64,000 bases of DNA from Forficula auricularia (lineage: Eukaryota > Arthropoda > Insecta > Dermaptera > Forficulidae), in the NCBI GenBank assembly GCA_024734495.1, contig JALMQS010000677.1, forward strand, positions 186,001 to 250,000, written 5' to 3'. The notes under the pieces are model-generated. The model saw only the letters and a program-made list of their open reading frames with translations. It did not search any database and was not told the origin of the DNA. The position numbers and the translations under genes were made by a program. Below, in pieces: positions 43,146-55,113 of the stretch (position 1 is its first letter; each line of letters begins with the position of its first letter).

Positions 43146-43847
43146 TTTATTATAATCTCATCGATGCCGAAGTGATTTTTTTGATAATTAGCGAATTCAT
43201 ACTAGAATACATTGTAAGGTTTACAGATAGAAATTTTTGTCGACCGGTGTAATTATATATTATTTGACTTAAATATGTGCGCGGTTATTTACATGAAGAA
43301 AATATTTTATTCGGATTTTAATATTATAGGATTGAGTGAAAATTCGTTTATCGAAATTTTATAGAAGCAATCATATTTTATCTTTATATTGGATCGAAAA
43401 GAAAAACAGTTTAATATTACTTTTAAGAAATAAAATTGAGTTTTTAAAATTTTTGAAAATATATAGTCTTTTAAAAACACATCATTACACCCAAAAATTC
43501 AACAATTACGCCGTGAATGCACTAGTAATTGGCACGTGGCCAACTACTGAAATTATTAACCTTAGTACATCCAAATTTAGAGTAGTGAGCTATTTATAAC
43601 TGACGAATAATATTCCACAGTATTCTACGCTGAAATAAATTTTAAGGATTGACCCAGTAGCTGGCCGCCATGGCCAACTACTGACTAAATGAATAATATT
43701 GAATGAGTTGATGGCCACCCCCGCTAAAAAAATTAGAGTATGATTATTTTGTCGGAATCATTTTATTTATCGCTTAAAAGACACTTTAAAAGAATGAATA
43801 TCATTTAAAACTTACCCTAAATAAAAATTTTTAAGAAAAAAATAAAA
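43146..43847. other. Mostly unassigned stretch
   Basis: 43205-43245 is an end fragment of the palindromic MITE (TTTTTGTCGACCGGTG). TGGCCAACTACTG occurs at about 43539 and 43671, and again at 44812, beyond the next repeat. The 87-codon ORF at 43336 has no known domain. Confidence 0.3.
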
Positions 43848-44563
43848 ACCGACTTCAAAAAATTAAATGCAACAAATATAAAAATACACTAATAGGTATA
43901 AAATAATTATTATCTTATTTAGTTACAACTAAACGACGAAATATTAACACGAAATTACTTTTTAAAGTCGGTGCCAAACAAACTATACCTATAAGCGAGC
44001 GTACCCGCCAAACGTACTAAGTAAGATCCGTCGAGTGCGATTCATAAAAGGTATATGTTTGGCACCAACTTCAAAAGTAATTTCGTGTTAATATTTCGTC
44101 GTTTAGTTGTAACTAAATAAGATAATAATTATTTTATACCTTTTAGTGTATTTTTATATTTGTTGCATTTAATTTTTTGAAGTCGGTTTTTATTTTTTCT
44201 TAAAATTTTTATTTTTCTCTTTTTAGTGATGTTATTAATAGTGATTATATCATCAGAACTTGACCAAATTAATATGACACCATCCCTAAGACACCCCCTT
44301 TCGGATAAAAAAAGAACCATCGAAATCGGTTCATAAACAAAGAGGTTAGGTCTAAACAAACCTAATAAAAAAGGTCTAATACCTATGTAAAAAAATCGAA
44401 AAAAAAATGGGACCAATCGGAAGCTAGACTGGACCCAATGCAAAAAAAATTTTCAAAATCGGTTGACAATTGGCGGAGATATGAGGTAACATAGGCACAA
44501 CAAAAAAAAAAAAAAAAAAAAAATTCAATCGAATAGAGAACCTCCTCCTTTTTTGAAGTCGGT
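43848..44563 (-). mobile_element. CCGACTTC foldback repeat, copy 2
   Basis: Reverse-orientation copy of 4530-5252, with the palindrome at 43848-44175, then the head, poly(A) (poly(T) on the element strand) at about 44502-44522, and CCTCCTCCTTTTTTGAAGTC at the right end. The 104-codon minus ORF spans the head and part of the foldback and is not supported as a gene, although a similar reading occurs at 4629-4826. Confidence 0.65.
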
Positions 44564-45479
44564 TAATTAGTTATTTTAGTGTAAAACTTCCTTAAAATAG
44601 AGCAACCTGCTTAGGACAATGGTTAAGAAAATAGTTAAAAATGAAGCACGGCGCCAAATCCGGCAAACATTTGACCACAATTGCTCCAACAATCCATTGT
44701 GGTTCAAGATCTTCTACACTTAAATAATAGATGACATGAGCTATATATAGCGATATTTTTGAAAGTTGAATAAGCATTAGGAGTCTTATTTTTTACACTT
44801 TTCAAGCAAATGGCCAACTACTGGTACTGTACTGGTCTTACCTTATACTGTAAAGTCAAAATATCTGCAATATTTAAAAAGTAATAAGAGAAAAATATTT
44901 TATTCACCACAAGGCACACATTCACAAATATTAATTTATAACCATACTCAAGTATCTGTTTTTCTTTGAATATTTAACGATTTTCACTTTCTCATTTGAA
45001 AAGGAAATGACGACTAGCCAGCCCATCCCTTCCTCTGCTTTTTAGATCTAATATATAGCCTCGTCTTTTATTCATTCTTTCATGATAAAATAAAAAAGAG
45101 GCTCCCTTGTGGCCAGCCTATATGAATCCCTAACGTGCTGTTTTATATTATTATTAACTTGCAGGGCTTGTGTGTGAACCTAATCAGTCAATTTGCTTTG
45201 GTCAACGATTTATTCTCGTCTAGGTGAACTTCCACTCACGCTTCATCGAACTGCACCAGACACACATAAAGGGTTTTTTATTTAAAAACAATTTTAACGA
45301 AGAGAGAGTGCTGGTTATTTTCATTCATGTACTCGCAAAAACTAATCTCTTTATTTTATTATTAAAATAAATAAATTTTATACAATTAACAGCGGACGAT
45401 TGCTACTGGGTCAAGCATACTAAGTTTTTTTTTAATAATATTATTGATATAAAACTAATCTCAAAATATTTATTAATAA
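44564..45479. other. Unassigned stretch
   Basis: Contains GC-richer patches (44590-44720 and 45170-45270) without recognisable coding or splice structure. Confidence 0.2.
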
Positions 45480-46205
45480 TCTGACGTGTTCTGATGTGGT
45501 CATCCACTTGACTTTAACATACAACCTGCCCCCTCACTTATATTTAATATTTAATAAAATTATTTATAATCATGTAGGGGAGGAGGGTTAGTTTTTACAT
45601 TTTTAGACTCCTGGGGACGCGCTGATTATGTATACAAAATTTGGTTGAGTTTGGTACAAGAGCCTAGATTTCCATTTTTTGACCATACACCCCTCCCTCC
45701 CCTATTTTGGACGGTTAGTTTTTGCATTCTTAGACTTCTGGAATCCCATTGATTATGTATACAAAATTTGGTTGAGTTTGGTAAATGGTCTAGATTTTCA
45801 TTTTTTAATCCCCCTTCCCCCCTCTACCCCTCATAATTTTGGGTCAATATGCACCAAAATCTAATCAGCTCTTAATTTCAATGGACCAAAACTATGTGTG
45901 AAATTTGGTTTCGATATTCACACTAGTTTTTGAGCTAGCTCGTCCACAAAAATTGATAACGCACAGACAAACTAACAGACAGACTAACAGACATTTTGAG
46001 AAAACAATTATTATCTCAAAAATATTATTTTTTCGATGTTTACTTATTAGATTTTTTTTTTGTAGAGCGAAATTCCATGGTTTTGCTCAATTTTTTTAAT
46101 CAAAATACTTTCTCCCTTTTTTTGAGATATTTCGAAAAAAAGAAGGAAAAAAACCACTTTTTTCATGCACGATTACAATACTTGTCCATGCCCTGTATGG
46201 TAAAG
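45480..46205 (-). repeat. RepA, copy 4 (both ends present)
   Basis: Reverse orientation: CTGACGTGTTCTGATGTGGT at the left, two G/C-run blocks, the (CAGACAGACTAACAGAC) stretch at 45965-45995, and ...CCATGCCCTGTATGGTAAAG at the right. It defines the RepA ends as TTTACCATACAGGG and CTGACGTGTTCTGAT. The ORFs at 45679, 45905 and 45996 are shadows. Confidence 0.65.
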
Positions 46206-46355
46206 TGAAAATCAAAGGGTTCGAGAGAATTCTCCTTTTATCAAGGGAAATTTGGAAAATAGTTGCTTTAAAATGTATAATCCATATTATTATTAACTTC
46301 TATTTATAATTCAATTTTGAAAAAACAAAAATAGATTTTTTGTAAATATTTTTTT

Positions 46356-46556
46356 ATTTATTTTTTTTTTTTTTTTTTTTTTTTTTTGGGCTTTTCGGCC
46401 TTTTTAGCCATAAGCCACTTTACGATACTATATATTTATTTTTTAAAATTTGTCTCTACTCCCGGGGTCAGATTTTAGCTGGATGCCTCGAGTCGGATTC
46501 GAACCCGGGTCCCCTGGTTAGCTCGCTGTCATGCTACCGCCTATGCCCATCTGACC
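46356..46556 (-). mobile_element. tRNA-derived SINE, family C
   Basis: Minus strand: GGGGGTCAGATGGGCATAGG then GTAGCATGACAGC (A-box region), GGGTTCGAATCCGACTCG (B-box), CATCCAGC, and a body of about 110 bases ending GGCCGAAAAGCCC plus poly(A) (T run at 46363-46387). A short, compact SINE. Confidence 0.75.
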
Positions 46557-46559
46557 CCC

Positions 46560-46870
46560 CATTTTTTATTTTTATTCAAGGTAATATCATCTTCAAAACA
46601 ATCTATTAAAGTATATAATTTTTTTCCATTGATAAAAGAAGAAATCCCCCCCCCCCCAAAAAAAACAAACATTTAAACTAGTTTGAAACAGGTCTAGAGC
46701 TTATATTTGGCATCTTTGCAATGCCTTAGCTCTAAAGGAAAAGAGGTCATTCTTTCTGTGCCCCCTTTTAGTCACTTTCCTCGATCAGATTATAATAAAA
46801 AATAGTTCCCCCGCACGTTCAATTATTAAATAAAAAAAAAGTGAAAACTTATTTTCGCTACAAACGTCAT
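46560..46870. other. Unassigned stretch
   Basis: Nothing beyond a C run at 46647-46658. Confidence 0.2.
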
Positions 46871-47143
46871 CAGTGGCTTAGCCAGAAAATTTTCTTGGGG
46901 AGGGGGGCTCAATCCTCAAATCCAAATATTTACTGGGAATTTTTCTTTTATTAAAATAAATAGGTACTTCAAGAAATTAAATAAGAACATAATTCTTTAT
47001 TAAACATATAAATGGTAGATATTTAATTACGGTTAGTTTACCATAAGAAACGGTTTGTCGTTGCCATTATTCATCCCAGGCCTTTCTTTGGGGAGGGGAT
47101 CTGACCCGCAACCCCCTCCCCCCCACCCGTGACTACGCCCCTG
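46871..47143. mobile_element. hAT-type MITE
   Basis: The ends CAGTGGCTTAGCCAG and (reverse) CAGGGGCGTAGTCACG are typical hAT termini followed by G-runs. The flanks AACGTCAT and GACGTCAT agree in seven of eight bases, an 8-bp target duplication. Its interior also occurs inside the piggyBac copy at 6850-6955. Confidence 0.75.
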
Positions 47144-47564
47144 GACGTCATTATAAATAAATAATAATATATTTAAATATAAATTTTCATTTATGCCTAT
47201 ATTATAAATAAATCGTCTTAAAATCTCAAGAAAATCATTCAAAAAAATGTTTGTTCCAAGTTTTTGACCCCGAAGATCTAAAGCTAGGAACCCAAAATTA
47301 ATTAGCGCAATCGAATCTTTAGAAATTTTGAAATCATTCAATAGAAATTCAAAACTTTGCTTGAACAATCAAATAGAGCTGTCAAATAGTAATCTGCTGA
47401 AGATGTTTGCTAACAAAAGATAAAAGAAAAAAGAAAAACCCTTCTATTGTCAACCTTTCTCGTTGTAAAATAAGGAGAAAGGGAAACATATTGTTATATT
47501 TGAATGTGAACCAGAAGAATGTCTTTATTAGTTCTAAGCTGACCACCAGTGATGAAAGAACACC
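47144..47564. other. Possible decayed coding DNA next to a Penelope-type end
   Basis: The minus-strand ORF 47033-47368 reads FEFLLNDFKISKDSIALINF. The plus-strand 47407-47616 reads NVFISSKLTTSDERTPSFQY then PYDIESMKNIYN and a stop just before the hammerhead-like core. The last part recurs at 2920-2967 (reverse). I cannot match these to a named domain. Confidence 0.3.
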
Positions 47565-47818
47565 AAGTTTTCAATATCCATATGATATTGAGTCCATGAA
47601 AAACATTTATAATTGAAGAAAGACTGATGATGAAGACCAAGTCTTCGAAACTATAGTCTCAAACAAATAAATAATATATATACAGATATATCATCTCGAG
47701 ATATATATGTGTGTATGTTTATTTGCTTCAAGCAGAGGACAACCTCTTTGTTTCTCTTTGTGAATCCACAACTCTGCTACTCTCGGCAAAACAAAAACTT
47801 TTCAATTAAAGCTAGGAA
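47565..47818 (+). mobile_element. Penelope-type 3' end with hammerhead-like core
   Basis: Best-kept unit: 47634 CTGATGA, T, stem GAAGAC-CAA-GTCTTC, GAAAC, TATAG, TC (to about 47660), then an AT-rich stretch and the tail AAGCAGAGGACAACCTC...TCTGCTACTCTCGGCAAA. Copies at 2701-2967 (reverse) and 2986-3612. Confidence 0.6.
47631..47660 (+). ncRNA. Hammerhead-ribozyme-like core
   Basis: CTGATGA + T + six-pair stem II with CAA loop + GAAA + CTATAG (tiny stem III) + TC. All conserved core bases are present; the departure is the extra T before stem II. Stem I has only two clear pairs. Minimal hammerheads with very short stem III are known from Penelope-like elements. Confidence 0.5.
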
Positions 47819-48124
47819 GTCCAAAATTTAAACAATTATAGGCATTGGAAATATAAAGATTTTAGGACAAGGACGAACTTTCTACGACATCCAGAGACAG
47901 AAAAAATCATGGGTGAAAATGATTGTTTCTACGTTTCAGACATTTTTAAGCACAGTGAGCAAAAAAAAATTTAATTTTTCTCTAGCTAATGAGTAATAAT
48001 TGAGAAAATTAGTCATAATAGGTAAATGATTACCCAAAGAATAAGTAAAATATTATTTAAAAAAAAAACTATGTAATTTCAATCAAACAAATTTTATAAA
48101 GTTTAGTGGATCGTTACAATTTTC

Positions 48125-48178
48125 TTGGGAAACAGGCCAATGGTCCGCGGACCTTTGGTTGACAAACACTGTTCTACG
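48125..48178 (-). mobile_element. hAT-type terminal sequence
   Basis: Minus strand: CAGTGTTTGTCAACCAAAGG, TCCGCGGACCATTGGCC. Typical of hAT ends; the other end was not found. 47820-48124 and 48180-48825 contain nothing else I can name; 48430-48660 is GC-richer. Confidence 0.5.
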
Positions 48179-48825
48179 TTATATTTATTTTAAAATTATT
48201 AACAGCCCTGTTTATTTTACGTTTGAGTATACATAGATTAGGTATAACATTTAATTTCCAAGCATAAGAATAAACATCCCTTGAAATGAAATTTAAATAT
48301 TTATTTAAACAATGAGAATATGATGAATTCCCAAGCCCATCAGCCACTTGTTGAAACAGTAGTTGAATATTATAGAATCTATAATTGAAAATTCTCTACA
48401 GAGGGAATACATACTCGTATATCATGTTGCGGTGAAGGTGGTACTTTTGGTTTTCCATTTTGGATTCGGCTGGCCATCCCATCGCTCATCCCAGGGGATA
48501 TAGCTTGTCAGTGGAAATGCGGGCTCAGCTCATATATATCAAGATTGTTCATCCATATCCTTCACGAGATGACCTGCAAACACCAGAACGTTACCTATCG
48601 AGACTGAAAAGTCGATAAGAGACCCGCAACAGCAGCACATTACACGATCATGGGGCGATATAATACAATATTTATTTCCAAAAAATGAATATATTATAGT
48701 ACTTTACCAAGTATTGAAATATTTTAAATTAAAGAATCTAATACTTATAGCAATAATACTTTAATTCCCCCCCCCTTCCTAGACCCCGTTTTGAGCTCTC
48801 TTATTAATGATATCTTTTTTACTTG

Positions 48826-50200
48826 ACCATACAGGGTATGGCCAAGTATTGTAATCGTGCATGGAAAAAGTGGTTTTTTGGTTCGTTTTTTCAAAATATC
48901 TTAAAACCGGATGAAACTATTTTGATTAAAAAAATTGGGCGAAACCATGGCATTTTGGTCTACAAAAAAACCCTTATAATTGAACATAGAAAAAATTATA
49001 TTTTTCGAGATAACTGTTTTGCCAAAATGTCTTAGTACGTTCTTAACCAGCTCAAAAACTAATGGAAAATCAAAACGAAATTTCACATGTAGTTTTGGTG
49101 TATTTAGATTAGATTAACTAGCTCAAAAACTAATGGGAATATCAAAACGAAATTTCACATGTAGTTTTGGTGTATTTAGATTAGATTAACTAGCTCAAAA
49201 ACTAATGGGAATATCAAAACGAAATTTCACATGTAGTTTTGGTGTATTTAGATTAGATTAACTAGCTCAAAAACTAATGGAAATATCAAAACGAAATTTC
49301 ACATGTAGTTTTGGTGTATTTAGATTAGATTAACTAGCTCAAAAACTAATGGGAATATCAAAACGAAATTTCACATGTAGTTTTGGTGTATTTAGATTAG
49401 ATTAACTAGCTCAAAAACTAATGGGAATATCAAAACGAAATTTCACATGTAGTTTTGGTGTATTTAGATTAGATTAACTAGCTCAAAAACTAATGGGAAT
49501 ATCAAAACGAAATTTCACATGTAGCTTTGGTGTATTTAGATTAGATTAACCAGCTCAAAAACTAATGGGAATATCAAAACGAAATTTCCATGTAGCTTTG
49601 GTGTATTTAGATTAGATTAACCAGCTCAAAAACTAATGGGAATATCAAAACGAAATTTCACATGTAGTTTTGGTGTATTTAGATTAAGAGCTTATTAGAT
49701 TTTGGTTGAAATCGATCTCAAAATTAAGGGGGGAGGGGGAGGGGGGATTAAAATTTAAAATTATAATATTTTCAAAGTAAAAAAAAAAAATGAAATATAT
49801 GTACCATAAAATTAAACTATACTAGAAAAAGAAAGTTGGTATTTTTTTCGGGGACCAAAATTGAGGGGGGAACAAAAATGTAGAACTATCAATATAAGTC
49901 TTAAAGACTTTAATGGAAGACGAAATTTTGCAAATCAACTTTATACGACCTTATGAAAATGACTCACTATATATGTGAAATTGAAGGTGGGGGTCAAAAT
50001 TATTTTTAAAACGAAAATCGAAGAAAGGTGCTATTTCTAATAAAATCGTCTCATAATTAAAAGGAGATAAGTATTATTAATTGCTAAAAGGTCCAAAATT
50101 AAGAGGGGGAGGTTATAAATTATTTTAATTCAATATTAATTAGTTATAAGAGAGAGGTACCAGGTGTATGGTAAAGTCATGATGGCCACATCAGTTTATT
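48826..50200 (+). repeat. RepA, copy 5, with internal satellite
   Basis: Starts ACCATACAGGGTATGGCCAA, GTATTGTAATCGTGCATG. The middle is expanded into the 72-bp array (49044-49690). It continues through G-run blocks and ends GTATGGTAAAGTCATGATGG, CCACATCAG. It is the longest RepA copy in the window. Confidence 0.65.
49044..49690. repeat. 72-bp tandem repeat, nine units
   Basis: Units such as CTAGCTCAAAAACTAATGGG...TTTGGTGTATTTAGATTAGA repeat every 72 bases with very few differences. Single-copy equivalents exist in other RepA copies (for example 8255-8345), so the array grew from RepA sequence. Confidence 0.9.
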
Positions 50201-51228
50201 TAAATACTGGATATTTTCATACTAAATTTCTGCTTTCTTGGTATGAAAATTTTAAATTTTAATTTTTAAGAACCCTCCCTCTTTATTTTAGAGTTAAAAA
50301 ACGAAATAATTTTCCTACCAACCTAATAGAACTCTTCTAGAGTAAATAGTTTTTTAGTATTTTTGTTTCGAAATTTTATCATTTTAATTATTTTTTACCG
50401 ACCCCCTTCTTTTGGGTTACTATCAATTTCACAAAGTAGTCATTTTCATAAGGTCGTATACTCTATAGTTCTATACGCTATCCCTATGCGAAATTACGTA
50501 CAAATCGATCAAAGGGTCTCTTAATGATAATTCTATTTTTTAAACTTCTCCAATTTCTAAAGAAATAATTATATCTCTTTTTAAAAATGAATATTAAATT
50601 CGTTTTAGAATAAAATCCTTATGACATATTATAATAGCTCGGAGAATGCGTGTCGAGCTCGCATAATGAAGGTATACCAGAAACCAAGCTAAATTAAAGC
50701 TAAAAAAAATCCACTTTCATTAGAAACATATAAAGTAATGATGAATAATTAGAAAATTACGCATTTCAGGTTAAATTCTAATAATTGTGATTCGATGTGT
50801 GGGTTAATTCTAAAATTGAACCCGCCCTCTGATTATACTATTGTTTAGATAATGATGTTTGATTTCATAAGTGGAGATCAAATTAAAGGCATAATGAACA
50901 GGCCGGGGATTCGTTGACAACGGATTTGAACGTGTTATACTCATTAAGCAAATAATTAATCGAAACGAAAAGTTCAATCCACCCCCTAACAACAGCAAGA
51001 AAAAAATACTTAATCCGAGCAAATAAGCAAACACATATGTAACGAATTATTAACACAAGTAAACTAGGAAATTAATCTTTCTTAAGGAAATAAATAAACA
51101 GCTTTATTTTTTTGCAAGCAATTAAATAAATAATTGTCTATAACTCATAAGAATTTTTGGGGTTAATCTTTTCATTCAGTTTCATCTACTTTATCAGTTA
51201 AAATACAAGGGTGATTCAAAATGAGTGT
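50201..51228. other. Unassigned AT-rich stretch
   Basis: Nothing recognised; the minus ORF at 50810 is unsupported. Confidence 0.2.
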
Positions 51229-52160
51229 AAATAAACTGCAACGGATCGTTGCTAAACTTTATCCAAAGTCATTTAAAATATTAATATGCTTATTCCTTTA
51301 TTATTAATCAGATATCACTGGCTATTTGCAGTCCATGTTTAAAAGAAAATGTCACATAAACACGCAGCCTTCCACTCAATGATACATAGACTAATAAATA
51401 TACCTCTGTCAGAAAAAGCATACTCACAAGAATTAGAGACAATTAAAGAAATCGCGGTAAATAGTGGTTACGAGGCAAGCCTTATAGACCAAATGTTAAT
51501 TAAAAAAATTGAAAAATCAACCCTGGAATCAGTATATTCACAAAAGAATGAAAAAGAAAAAGAAAATCCTAAGATAGTTCTCCCATATTATGGACAAATT
51601 TCGGAAAAATTAAAACAAAAAATGAAAAAATTAGGGTTCAAAACAGTATTCAAAACTCCAATTACTCTAGGAAAAGATTTAGGTTCAAATAAAAAAGACA
51701 AATTACCAAATATAGAAAAAGAAGTGGTTTATAGTTTGAAATGCAAAGATTGCGAAGCGATCTATGTAGGGAAGGCCGAAGGCACGCACGAAAAACTTGT
51801 TATTATTAGAAGAAGTCATTACATTTGAGCAGAAATTAAGAGTGATTTTGGAAGACATTACCAAAGATGAATTTGTATTTTTGGAAAATCTAAGAATTAT
51901 AGATTGAGTTTAAATCAAGAAAAAATTGATTTCAAAATATTCGCTGAAATGATTAATTTTATTTTAGTTTCATTTTCAAGCAGATTTCAAGATTTTAGGA
52001 GATGATGAAATTATATTACACCCGCTAAAGTGTGATTTAAAATTAATAGACATCAAAACTTTTCCTGGGATATCTATTGCAAATCTAAAAATGGAGATTC
52101 TGGAAATTCAGAATAAAAGTATCTGGATGTGAAAACTCTAGGAAATGTTAGCACAGGTTT
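51229..52160 (+). mobile_element. 5'-truncated Penelope-like element
   Basis: Begins with the terminal sequence AATAAACTGCAACGGATCGT...ATTTGCAGTCCATGTTT, then joins directly to a coding fragment. The same terminus is found at 52859 (plus), 57337-57440 (minus), 25550-25604 (minus) and 20843-20903 (minus). A terminal repeat joined to a truncated ORF is typical of Penelope-like insertions. Confidence 0.65.
51349..51828 (+). pseudogene. Penelope-like RT-endonuclease ORF fragment
   Basis: The full protein is a reverse transcriptase followed by a GIY-YIG nuclease that makes the element's new copies. Here only the linker and nuclease start remain. HKHAAFHSMIHRLINIPLS and then ETIKEIAVNSGYEASLIDQM match the conserved segment after the RT. 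NPKIVLPYYGQISEKLKQKM and LGKDLGSN match the next block. VVYSLKCKDCEAIYVGKAEG is the GIY-YIG start (usual form: VY.L.C..C...YIG.T). The frame ends soon after at 51828. Another frame continues with IKSDFGRHYQR before a stop, so a frameshift broke the nuclease. An in-frame stop precedes the Met, so it is not a whole gene. Confidence 0.8.
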
Positions 52161-52470
52161 AAAAAAATAAGACAAATATGGAGGAAACACTACAGAACAT
52201 TATATTTAAATGTTGGAACTCTTTTCCAGCTAATTATTCAAATTCCAGATTAGCTTTTGGGATTTTGACTTTATTTGGATCCCCATATAATAATTGTGAA
52301 AAATTCGATTAACTGAATATTTTCGCGATTTTAAAAACCAGAAAAAAGAAAATCCCTTAGCTGAATATCTGATGAGAATAAAAAACTACTCGTTTCCAGA
52401 TGACTCAGGTATAAATCTAAGCGGCCTAAATAAAACTAATAAATACAATTGAACCTTTAGAAATTTTAAA
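52161..52470. other. Unassigned stretch
   Basis: A few blocks echo other places (CGATTTTAAAAACCAGAAAA at about 52325 and the start of 39720 in reverse-like form), but no gene is visible. Confidence 0.2.
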
Positions 52471-53744
52471 ATCTATATAATAAAAATGAATTACTGTTTC
52501 TTTGTAAGCGCAGATCTCTCAAATGCCTGGACCGATTTGGCTAATTTTTTTTTTAATATTCGTAATAGTCCAATTCAGGTTAATACATAAAAAAAATTGG
52601 AAAAGTTGCCCGGAAAATTGGAAAATTCAGGAAAAACTAAAAAAAAATTCAGGTTAGCCAACATAGCTTGCCAAACAATAAAAGAACTAAACTAGCAAAC
52701 TAAGTATGTGTTGGCGGCCCTGTTTGTCAGATTTTTGAGTGTCATTCATTCTTAATAGTTCTAACCACATTATCGTTGAAGAAGAATTTAATAATGCAAC
52801 AAAGATTTAAAAAACTATCTATTTTTTTTAAAGTACATTTAAAAACAAAAATTAAAAAAATAAACTGCAACGGATCGTTGCTAAACTTTATCCAAATTCA
52901 TTTGAAATATTAATATGTTTATTTCTTTATTATTAATCAGATATCACTTGCAATTTGCAGTTCATGTTGACTTTAATTCAAAAATAATGATCGATTCTCA
53001 TTTAACAGTCGAGGAATAACCATTCTACATTCGATTTTTGACGTTTCGGTTTTTATTGGTAGCCATTGGTGAAGACATGGAGGAATCGACTTAAAATCAA
53101 AAATAGCAATCGATTCTCATCTAATACTTGAGGAATAATAATTCTACATTAGATTTTTGACGTTTCGATTATTATTAGTAACCATTGCTGAAGACATGGA
53201 GGAATCGACTTAAAATCAAAAATAACGATCGATTCTTATCTAATACTAGAGGAATAACCTTATTGCATTCCATTTTTGATGTTTTGACTATTAATGGCAA
53301 CCTCTACTGAAAACGTGGAAGAATCGACTTAAAATCAATAAGACTAAATTCTTTTATGATAAACAACTCAAGCTTGAGAATAAGATAATTTTTTATAAAT
53401 AGATTGTATATACTTTTGTGTCTAGCAAAATGAATAATAATTGTAATTTTCAAGTCTTCTTATCTATAATAATACCTACATATAATATAACTTTTTTTTA
53501 TTTTCCCCTTAATGATAACAAGTGGATTTTCAATACATTTTAAATATTTGTTTCATCTTATTTGTTATGAGTGTATATTGCAGTTAAATAGAATCTCAAA
53601 TTATATCTATTTAAGACTTTATAATAAAACAATTATATTTATTCTCTGTAACTAATAAAACATCAATAAAGCAGCCACGTGGGGGTTCAGGGGGCGAAGC
53701 CCTCTGGCTCCAAAAGGCCCGTCGAATGCGGACCTTGAAGCTAG
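52471..53744 (+). mobile_element. Helitron family 1, copy 1, carrying a Penelope-type unit
   Basis: 5' A|TCTATATAATAAAAATGAA; then CTCAAATGCCTGGACCGATT, a block well known from insect Helitrons. 3' CCACGTGGGGG, GGGGGCGAAGCCCTC, and ...CTTGAAG-CTAG|T. Inside, 52859-53387 is a Penelope-type unit. No Rep/helicase ORF. Confidence 0.75.
52859..53387 (+). repeat. Penelope-type terminus plus 118-bp units inside the Helitron
   Basis: AATAAACTGCAACGGATCGT terminus, about 3.5 units of the 118-bp repeat (GAGGAATCGACTTAAAATCA), then CAACTCAAGCTTGAG where the palindrome centre of 24324-25604 would be. It matches the right arm of that palindrome in reverse. Confidence 0.65.
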
Positions 53745-53745
53745 T

Positions 53746-55113
53746 CCTCAATAAAAATCCACATCATTGTTTAAATAGCAACTAGTCCTTTACGATTTTT
53801 TTTTTCAAAAATTCAAAATACCGAAAGAAGAAAGTGGGAAATCCCAATTTGTCTCCTTCCCTATTATTTGTTTAAACTACAGGCAGGAAGATAATATAAA
53901 AGGTCAATGTGCTTTCAATTGGCATTCGTTTTTTGAGTGACCAGCTTACAATTACGATAAAATAAATCTATCAATATCCACTCGGATATTTGAAACCATA
54001 ATTGTTTAACAAATAAATATTGCTAATTAAAAAGACTGTTGTTGAAAGTCAAACCTTCGAAAATATGGAAATATGTTTTTATTTGCATCAAACAGAGAGG
54101 ATAGGCTTATTGATTTCCTCTTATAGATATTTTTTTTTTTTTATTAAAAATCCTTGAATTTGTTTTTCACTGGTACGCATTTATAAAAAGGTTAAGAGCC
54201 ACTAGCTAAGGGTGAATCCAATCATCTTTCATCGGCTTTGATCATATTTTTTTTAAGAATATACATATATACAAATACATATGTTTAAATTAAAAAAAAG
54301 ATTGATATTTTTCTTTATAATAAGGTCACAAGTCGAATCATCACAAAGTGGAAAAACGGGAGAATTTGTAACATTTGAAAAATGAATTATAATCATTCAA
54401 TTTTCATTATTTTTTATTAAATGACATTTTATTTTTATAAAATTGACAGATCAAATAATTTGATTTATTGGAAAAATGTTTTATTTTACTTTGACATCTA
54501 TGAATAAGCTGAGCCCCAAAAACTGTGCGAATTCTCGTCTCTGTTAATTTAATACGGGTTACTAACGTCAATAATGGTTGATTCTATTTTTATTTCAACG
54601 GAGGTAAATTGAAGAAAAAATTCAACATATTTTCAAGACAATGTTGGCTTTTTACAAATGTTACTGATGTAGTCATTTTTTGACAGCGAACGGTTTGAGA
54701 AAGAAAGTTAAAATTGGTTCATTTTATTAATGCAAACTTGGGTGTCAAATTTCAATTTATTAATTAAGACTATTGGGAAGTATATAACTAAGTCTTTATC
54801 CTATTTAGTTTACGAACCAAAATGCTATGTTAAGGCAAACATTGTGGTGACCGCCTCTTTACAGTACATATGTATATTTTATACAATACATTTTTTCTTG
54901 AAAAGTACAATAGTACATTAAGATTAAAATAATTTAGTTTCTAGTACATTCCACAAAATATCTCAAAGCTACTAGATTTATCATATATTACAGTCCTAAA
55001 AAATATAAGCTTCAAAATATCAATATAAAGTACGGATAAATGACGCTACACAAAGTTAGTTCTAAATGCTCTCTTATTCTTATTCAAAGTATTAAAATTA
55101 TTTATAAAATTAA
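53746..55113. other. Mostly unassigned; two diverged repeat pieces
   Basis: 54030-54125 holds a decayed Penelope-type end (CTGTTGT...GAAAGTCAAACCTTC-GAAAAT, then ATTTGCATCAAACAGAGAGG). 54640-54800 resembles the middle of the composite repeat at 59140-59240 (TTTTTTGACAGCGAACGGTT). The 63-codon ORF is not supported. Confidence 0.3.

Noticed and set aside
49044..49690. CRISPR-like array
   Set aside because: Repeats are directly tandem with no unique spacers, and the DNA is eukaryotic.
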